From assembly GCA_001898465.1 (NCBI GenBank), contig MKTX01000015.1, positions 124,001 through 188,000 of the forward strand: a stretch of DNA of 64,000 nt, given 5' to 3'. Positions 60,355 through 64,000 of the stretch are shown here, one piece after another (within the stretch, counting starts at the first letter, position 1; every line of letters starts with the position of its first letter). The notes beneath the pieces were generated by a model. It ran no database searches. It was given only the letters and a program-made list of their open reading frames with translations, and was not told the origin of the DNA. A program made the translations under genes and the position numbers. This DNA comes from Sphingobacteriales bacterium 39-19 (GTDB taxonomy: Bacteria; Bacteroidota; Bacteroidia; Chitinophagales; Chitinophagaceae).

Positions 60355-62922
60355 ATGAAGTTAAAGTGGATTTTTAGTTTAATAGGGTTCATCCAAATTT
60401 CATTCATCGCTCATTCCCAGGTATTATTACCCCATTATCCCGATTCTGTTTTTAATGCCTATTATCATCAGCGGGTTTCTTTTTTTAACAGTATTCCCAA
60501 AACGAATGCAGATATTATTTTCCTGGGTAATAGTATTACCGATGGCGGGGAGTGGGCCGAACTATTTAATGATGTACATATTAAAAACAGGGGTATCAGT
60601 GGCGATATTACCGCAGGGGTTTTAAACAGGCTCGATGAAGTGGCCGGCCGCAAACCGGCTAAAGTATTTTTATTAATTGGTATAAATGACCTGGCCCGAA
60701 ACATACAACCGGATAGCGTTGTGAAAAATATTTTCCTGATTGCAGATTACCTGCAACAGCAATCGCCAGCTACGAAACTTTATGTGCAAAGTGTTTTGCC
60801 GGTAAATGATCATTACAAAATGTTTGCAGGCCATGCCAGCAAAGCGAAACAGATAAATGAAGTAAATGAGATATTAAGAAAAAATGAAGCCGGTAAGCAG
60901 TATACTTTTATCAATTTATTTACTTTTTTCGCTAATTTAGATGGCAAGTTGAAGCCGGCGTTTTGCAATGATGGATTACACTTAATGGGCCCGGGTTACC
61001 TCTTATGGAAGCATCTTATATTTCCTTATGTGTATGATTTGCAAACAAAACCGGCATTGATACCTCAGCCAAAAGATTTAAAATGGCATGAAGGTTTATT
61101 TGCATTACACCATGCCCGTTCCATATTAATAAATCAGGATTCAATTTTACCGCTTGCACATCAGTTACAAAACAAATTGAAGGATTGGGGCTACCCGTTA
61201 CCCATTGTGAAAACTACCTTGCCGGGCGCTAATAATATTTCATTACAACTAATTAATACGGGGAACAAAAATGATGAATCGTACCATGTAAAAATTTCTG
61301 CAGAAAATATTCTTATTTCTGCATCTTCGGCTCATGGAATTTTTAATGGGCTGCAAACATTATATCAGTTATTACGGGATAAAACAATGGCAGCCGCTTG
61401 CGAAATAAATGATACAGCCGCTTTTGCATGGAGGGGGTATATGGTTGATGCAGGAAGAAATTATCAATCAATAAAACAATTAAAGGCACAGATGGATGTA
61501 ATGGCATCTTATAAATTAAATATTTTTCATTTTCACCTTACCGAAGATATTGCCTGGCGCCTGCAAAGTAAAATGTATCCTATGTTAACCCAGGCCGGGT
61601 ACATGCAGCGGAACCCGGGTGAATATTATTCACTGGATGAAATGAAAGATTTAATTCAATATTGTAAGGAACGGTATATTACACTTATTCCTGAAATTGA
61701 TATGCCCGGCCATAGCGCTGCCTTTGAAAGGGCCATGGGCGTTTCCATGCAAAGCGCAAAAGGTTTGGAAATTTGTAAAAATATAATAACAGAATTGTGT
61801 ACTGAATTAGAGGTACCCTATATTCATATAGGTGGCGATGAAGTAAAAATTACGAATAAGGATTTTCTGCCTCAAATCATTCGCCATTTACAATCCTTAG
61901 GGAAAAAAGGAATTGCCTGGAACCCGGGTGGAAATGTACCCCCGGGTACTATTTTACAAATGTGGAACGGAAATGTAAAATCAAAAGCGGGTTATCCTTC
62001 GGTTGATTCCCGGCATTTATACTTAAATCATTTTGATCCCTTTGATGGGGTTGTTACCATTTTCAATCATATAATTGATGATGTAACAACAGGTGATGAA
62101 AACCACCTGGGCGCCATTCTTTGCAACTGGCCGGACAGAAGGGTAAGTAAAGAAGAAGATATTATTGCAATGAACGGGGTATATCCTGCCATGCTTACTT
62201 TTGCCGAAAGATGCTGGCAGGGTGGAGGTTGGAAAAATTATGTATCTGATTTTGGTAAACCGGGTAGCAGCCGGTATGATGATTTTGCTGCGTTTGAACA
62301 AAGATTGCTGGATCATAAAGAACAATATTTCATAGGTAAGCCTTTCCCTTATTGTACACAATCGGGTATTGAATGGAAACTGATAGGCCCCTATAATAAT
62401 GAAGGGAATACAACATTGGCTTTTGCGCCGGAAGCTAAATTGTTTTTTGATACCCTGCAGCAGGGTCATTATCCTTCCTTATATGGGGCTACCATATGGC
62501 TGCGGCATTTTTGGCATCCTATGATTTCATCTCATTTACTGCAGCCACAGGAAAATACAACCTATTATGCTTTTAGAAAAATTTGGGCAAATGAAGACGG
62601 TGAACAAAAATTCTGGATTGGCTTTAATAACTTTTCCAGGTCTACGGCAACCGATGAGCCGCCAGCGGGTAAATGGGATAACCGCAACAGCACGGTATGG
62701 GTAAACGGGAAAATCATACCGGCTCCCCAATGGAGAAGGGCCGGCCAAAAAGGTAATTTAGAAACCCCCATGGTCGATGAAAATTACGAAATGCGTAAAC
62801 CGGTTAATATATTTTTACACAAAGGATGGAATGAGGTACTCCTGAAATGCCCGGTAAGTACATTTCACGGAACCGATTGGCAAAACCCGGTAAAATGGAT
62901 GTTTACGTTTGTACAGTTATGA
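60355..62922 (+). CDS. SGNH hydrolase fused to GH20 beta-N-acetylhexosaminidase
   Basis: The 855-residue exported protein (signal peptide near IAHSQ) joins two enzymes. Residues about 50-225 form an SGNH/GDSL hydrolase with nucleophile Ser60 in GNSITDGGEW, GISGDITAGV, GINDLARN and the end motif DGLHLMG. Residues about 235-640 form a GH20 enzyme: N-terminal domain 2, barrel start WRGYMVDAGRNYQSIKQL, catalytic pair Asp495-Glu496 in HIGGDEVKI. A C-terminal beta domain follows. It likely removes an acyl group and then the terminal HexNAc, serving the same glycans as the locus upstream (inference). Confidence 0.85.
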   Translation: MKLKWIFSLIGFIQISFIAHSQVLLPHYPDSVFNAYYHQRVSFFNSIPKTNADIIFLGNSITDGGEWAELFNDVHIKNRGISGDITAGVLNRLDEVAGRKPAKVFLLIGINDLARNIQPDSVVKNIFLIADYLQQQSPATKLYVQSVLPVNDHYKMFAGHASKAKQINEVNEILRKNEAGKQYTFINLFTFFANLDGKLKPAFCNDGLHLMGPGYLLWKHLIFPYVYDLQTKPALIPQPKDLKWHEGLFALHHARSILINQDSILPLAHQLQNKLKDWGYPLPIVKTTLPGANNISLQLINTGNKNDESYHVKISAENILISASSAHGIFNGLQTLYQLLRDKTMAAACEINDTAAFAWRGYMVDAGRNYQSIKQLKAQMDVMASYKLNIFHFHLTEDIAWRLQSKMYPMLTQAGYMQRNPGEYYSLDEMKDLIQYCKERYITLIPEIDMPGHSAAFERAMGVSMQSAKGLEICKNIITELCTELEVPYIHIGGDEVKITNKDFLPQIIRHLQSLGKKGIAWNPGGNVPPGTILQMWNGNVKSKAGYPSVDSRHLYLNHFDPFDGVVTIFNHIIDDVTTGDENHLGAILCNWPDRRVSKEEDIIAMNGVYPAMLTFAERCWQGGGWKNYVSDFGKPGSSRYDDFAAFEQRLLDHKEQYFIGKPFPYCTQSGIEWKLIGPYNNEGNTTLAFAPEAKLFFDTLQQGHYPSLYGATIWLRHFWHPMISSHLLQPQENTTYYAFRKIWANEDGEQKFWIGFNNFSRSTATDEPPAGKWDNRNSTVWVNGKIIPAPQWRRAGQKGNLETPMVDENYEMRKPVNIFLHKGWNEVLLKCPVSTFHGTDWQNPVKWMFTFVQL

Positions 62923-62985
62923 TTCATTTCATAAACTTATTATAAGATTGAAAAAAGGATATGATAAAAGTGTATATTTTATACT

Positions 62986-62993
62986 TAATTTTG
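62986..62993 (+). promoter_or_regulatory. Bacteroidota -7 box (TAATTTTG)
   Basis: TAATTTTG fits TAnnTTTG and precedes the ATG at 63041 by 47 bases. No TTTG at -33 is visible. It supports the shorter start for the metal-binding repeat protein. Confidence 0.5.
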
Positions 62994-63040
62994 CATTCTG
63001 TTCCACCTGGAAATCATTTAATTTTTTAAAACTTGCAACC

Positions 63041-63475
63041 ATGAAAATTTGTAAAATTCTTTTGCTGGTAACACTATCACTTTTTACGGTCTCAGTGTAT
63101 GCCCAAAATAAAACAAATAAAAAAAACAAAGCAACCGCTAAACAGGAAGTTGCCACAAAGTATTATTGCCCCATGAAGTGTGAAGGCGATAAAACTTACG
63201 ATAAAGCCGGTAAATGCCCCAAATGCGGCATGAATCTGAAAGAAGTAAAAGCAGCAGCCGTTACCTATAGCTGCCCCATGAAGTGTGAAGGCGACCGCAA
63301 ATACGATAAAGCCGGCACATGCCCCAAATGCGGCATGAACCTGAAGGAAGATAAAGTAGCTACCCTTACCTATAGCTGCCCCATGAAATGTGAAGGCGAT
63401 CGTAAATATGATAAACCCGGTAAATGTCCTAAATGTGGAATGGCATTAACGCAACCTAAAAAAACAGAGGGTTAA
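63041..63475 (+). CDS. Exported protein with three HMBD repeats (paralogue)
   Basis: The 144-residue protein has a signal peptide (SVYAQ) and three near-identical repeats of the form CPMKCEGD..YDK.GKCPKCGM. ATG 63041 is chosen because it gives the signal peptide and lies after a -7 box; the frame is open back to 62909. Compared with the relative at 5986-6441, all three repeats carry the KCEGD variant instead of MHPDV in two of three. It stands alone here, away from the copper island, and ends in a terminator. Periplasmic metal binding is inferred. Confidence 0.8.
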   Translation: MKICKILLLVTLSLFTVSVYAQNKTNKKNKATAKQEVATKYYCPMKCEGDKTYDKAGKCPKCGMNLKEVKAAAVTYSCPMKCEGDRKYDKAGTCPKCGMNLKEDKVATLTYSCPMKCEGDRKYDKPGKCPKCGMALTQPKKTEG

Positions 63476-63520
63476 TCATTCTAAAATTTTAAGTTACTGA
63501 ATGTTTCAGCAACTTCAGCA

Positions 63521-63553
63521 AAAGGCTCACCTATGCAGGTTAGCCTTTTTTTA
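63521..63553 (+). terminator. Rho-independent terminator
   Basis: AAAGGCT-c-ACC pairs with GGT-t-AGCCTTT around a short loop and is followed by a run of T. It lies about 45 bases after the HMBD repeat gene. Confidence 0.7.
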
Positions 63554-63618
63554 ATCCCTTTGGTCCTATTCTTAATTTTCATTTGAATACTATTATTATT
63601 ACATTTATAAAAAAAGAA

Positions 63619-64000
63619 ATGATCCAAAATACCGAACCAACCACCTGGCACATAAAACATTTAAGATCCCGGTCAGCAGGGCAAATAATGTCTGATAAAA
63701 TTGCCAGGGGTATGGGGTCCTGGAAATTTATCGCTTATCAAACCCTTTTTATAATTCTTTGGATGATTGTGAACCTGGTTGGTTATATCCGGCATTGGGA
63801 TCCCTATCCTTTTATTTTGCTGAATCTTATTTTTAGTACACAGGCTGCCTATGCTGCGCCTATAATTATGATGGCTCAAAACAGGCAGGCAGAACGTGAC
63901 CGGGTACAGGCAAAAAATGATTATGACACCAATATAGAAGCCAAAAAGGAAATTGAAGCTTTGCAAATACACTTGAGTAAAATTGAAGTAGAAAAACTCG
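63619..64000 (+). CDS. DUF1003 family membrane protein (3' partial)
   Basis: The frame is open from ATG 63619 to the window end (127 residues visible). It shows the DUF1003 pattern: DKIARGMGSWKFIAYQTLF, two membrane helices with WMIVNLVGYIRHWDPYPFIL and NLIFSTQAAYAAPIIMMAQN, then a charged tail (RQAERDRVQAKNDYDTNIEA) that begins a coiled coil. The family is found in cytoplasmic membranes; its function is not established. The first 25 residues precede the domain and may be a binding tail. Confidence 0.82.
   Translation, partial: MIQNTEPTTWHIKHLRSRSAGQIMSDKIARGMGSWKFIAYQTLFIILWMIVNLVGYIRHWDPYPFILLNLIFSTQAAYAAPIIMMAQNRQAERDRVQAKNDYDTNIEAKKEIEALQIHLSKIEVEKL

Overview
The window looks like a chromosome segment of a Bacteroidota bacterium, most likely from the Chitinophagaceae branch (inference). 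The evidence is a SusC/SusD pair, proteins with type IX secretion sorting domains, Bacteroidota-type promoters (TAnnTTTG at -7, often without Shine-Dalgarno sites), a Y_Y_Y-domain sensor kinase, and families typical of the phylum (HYC_CC_PP, GDCCVxC, DUF6876). Most genes are moderately AT-rich; the accessory stretch at about 19.1-21.6 kb is visibly richer in GC and pyrimidines.

Layout. (1) 1-3245: a type IIG/Eco57I-like restriction-modification protein, cut by the window edge, plus a 50-residue reading frame. (2) 3286-18707: a copper/heavy-metal resistance island. It holds an AraC regulator with a metal-binding N-terminus, an HMA-MauE membrane protein, small Cys/His/Met-rich exported proteins, a complete HME-RND efflux system (CusA split in two, TolC-like channel, two adaptors), a haem-binding protein, a CopB-type P-ATPase, and an ArsR-MerTP-GDCCVxC mercury module. 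(3) 18708-23100: an accessory region with few genes. It carries three copies of a hairpin element with an identical fold, two terminators, a DUF6876 gene, three unknown proteins and an RNA-like structure with an attenuator-type terminator. (4) 23375-31959: a DUF305 protein, two secreted sorting-domain proteins, a two-component system and a TMEM175 channel. (5) 32200-53860: a polysaccharide utilisation locus for sialylated, galactose-containing glycans. A FadR/GntR regulator lies next to SusCD, followed by sialic acid lyase, kelch mutarotase, MFS transporter, sialidase, epimerase, esterase, GH35, GH27, galactokinase, SSS symporter and GH2. (6) 53914-59030: topoisomerase IB, a PA2169-type stress protein, Ku and LigD (NHEJ; LigD frameshifted). 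(7) 59059-64000: an FAD oxidoreductase, an SGNH-GH20 fusion, a second metal-binding repeat protein and a DUF1003 protein cut by the window end.

How the genes work together. In the metal island, small periplasmic binders and HMBD-bearing adaptors would collect copper for CusABC export, while CopB clears the cytoplasm. In the glycan locus, sialidase exposes galactose, the galactosidases release it, and GalK plus the symporter and the lyase/epimerase route move galactose and Neu5Ac into metabolism. The sugar kinase and deacetylase needed for GlcNAc, and the rest of the Leloir pathway, are not in this window.

Most notable: a repeated structured hairpin (same stem and loop lengths, different but compensating stem sequences) ahead of reading frames in the accessory region. 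Three genes are also broken by what look like single-base events (a methyltransferase, cusA, ligD), which may be real decay or sequencing error.
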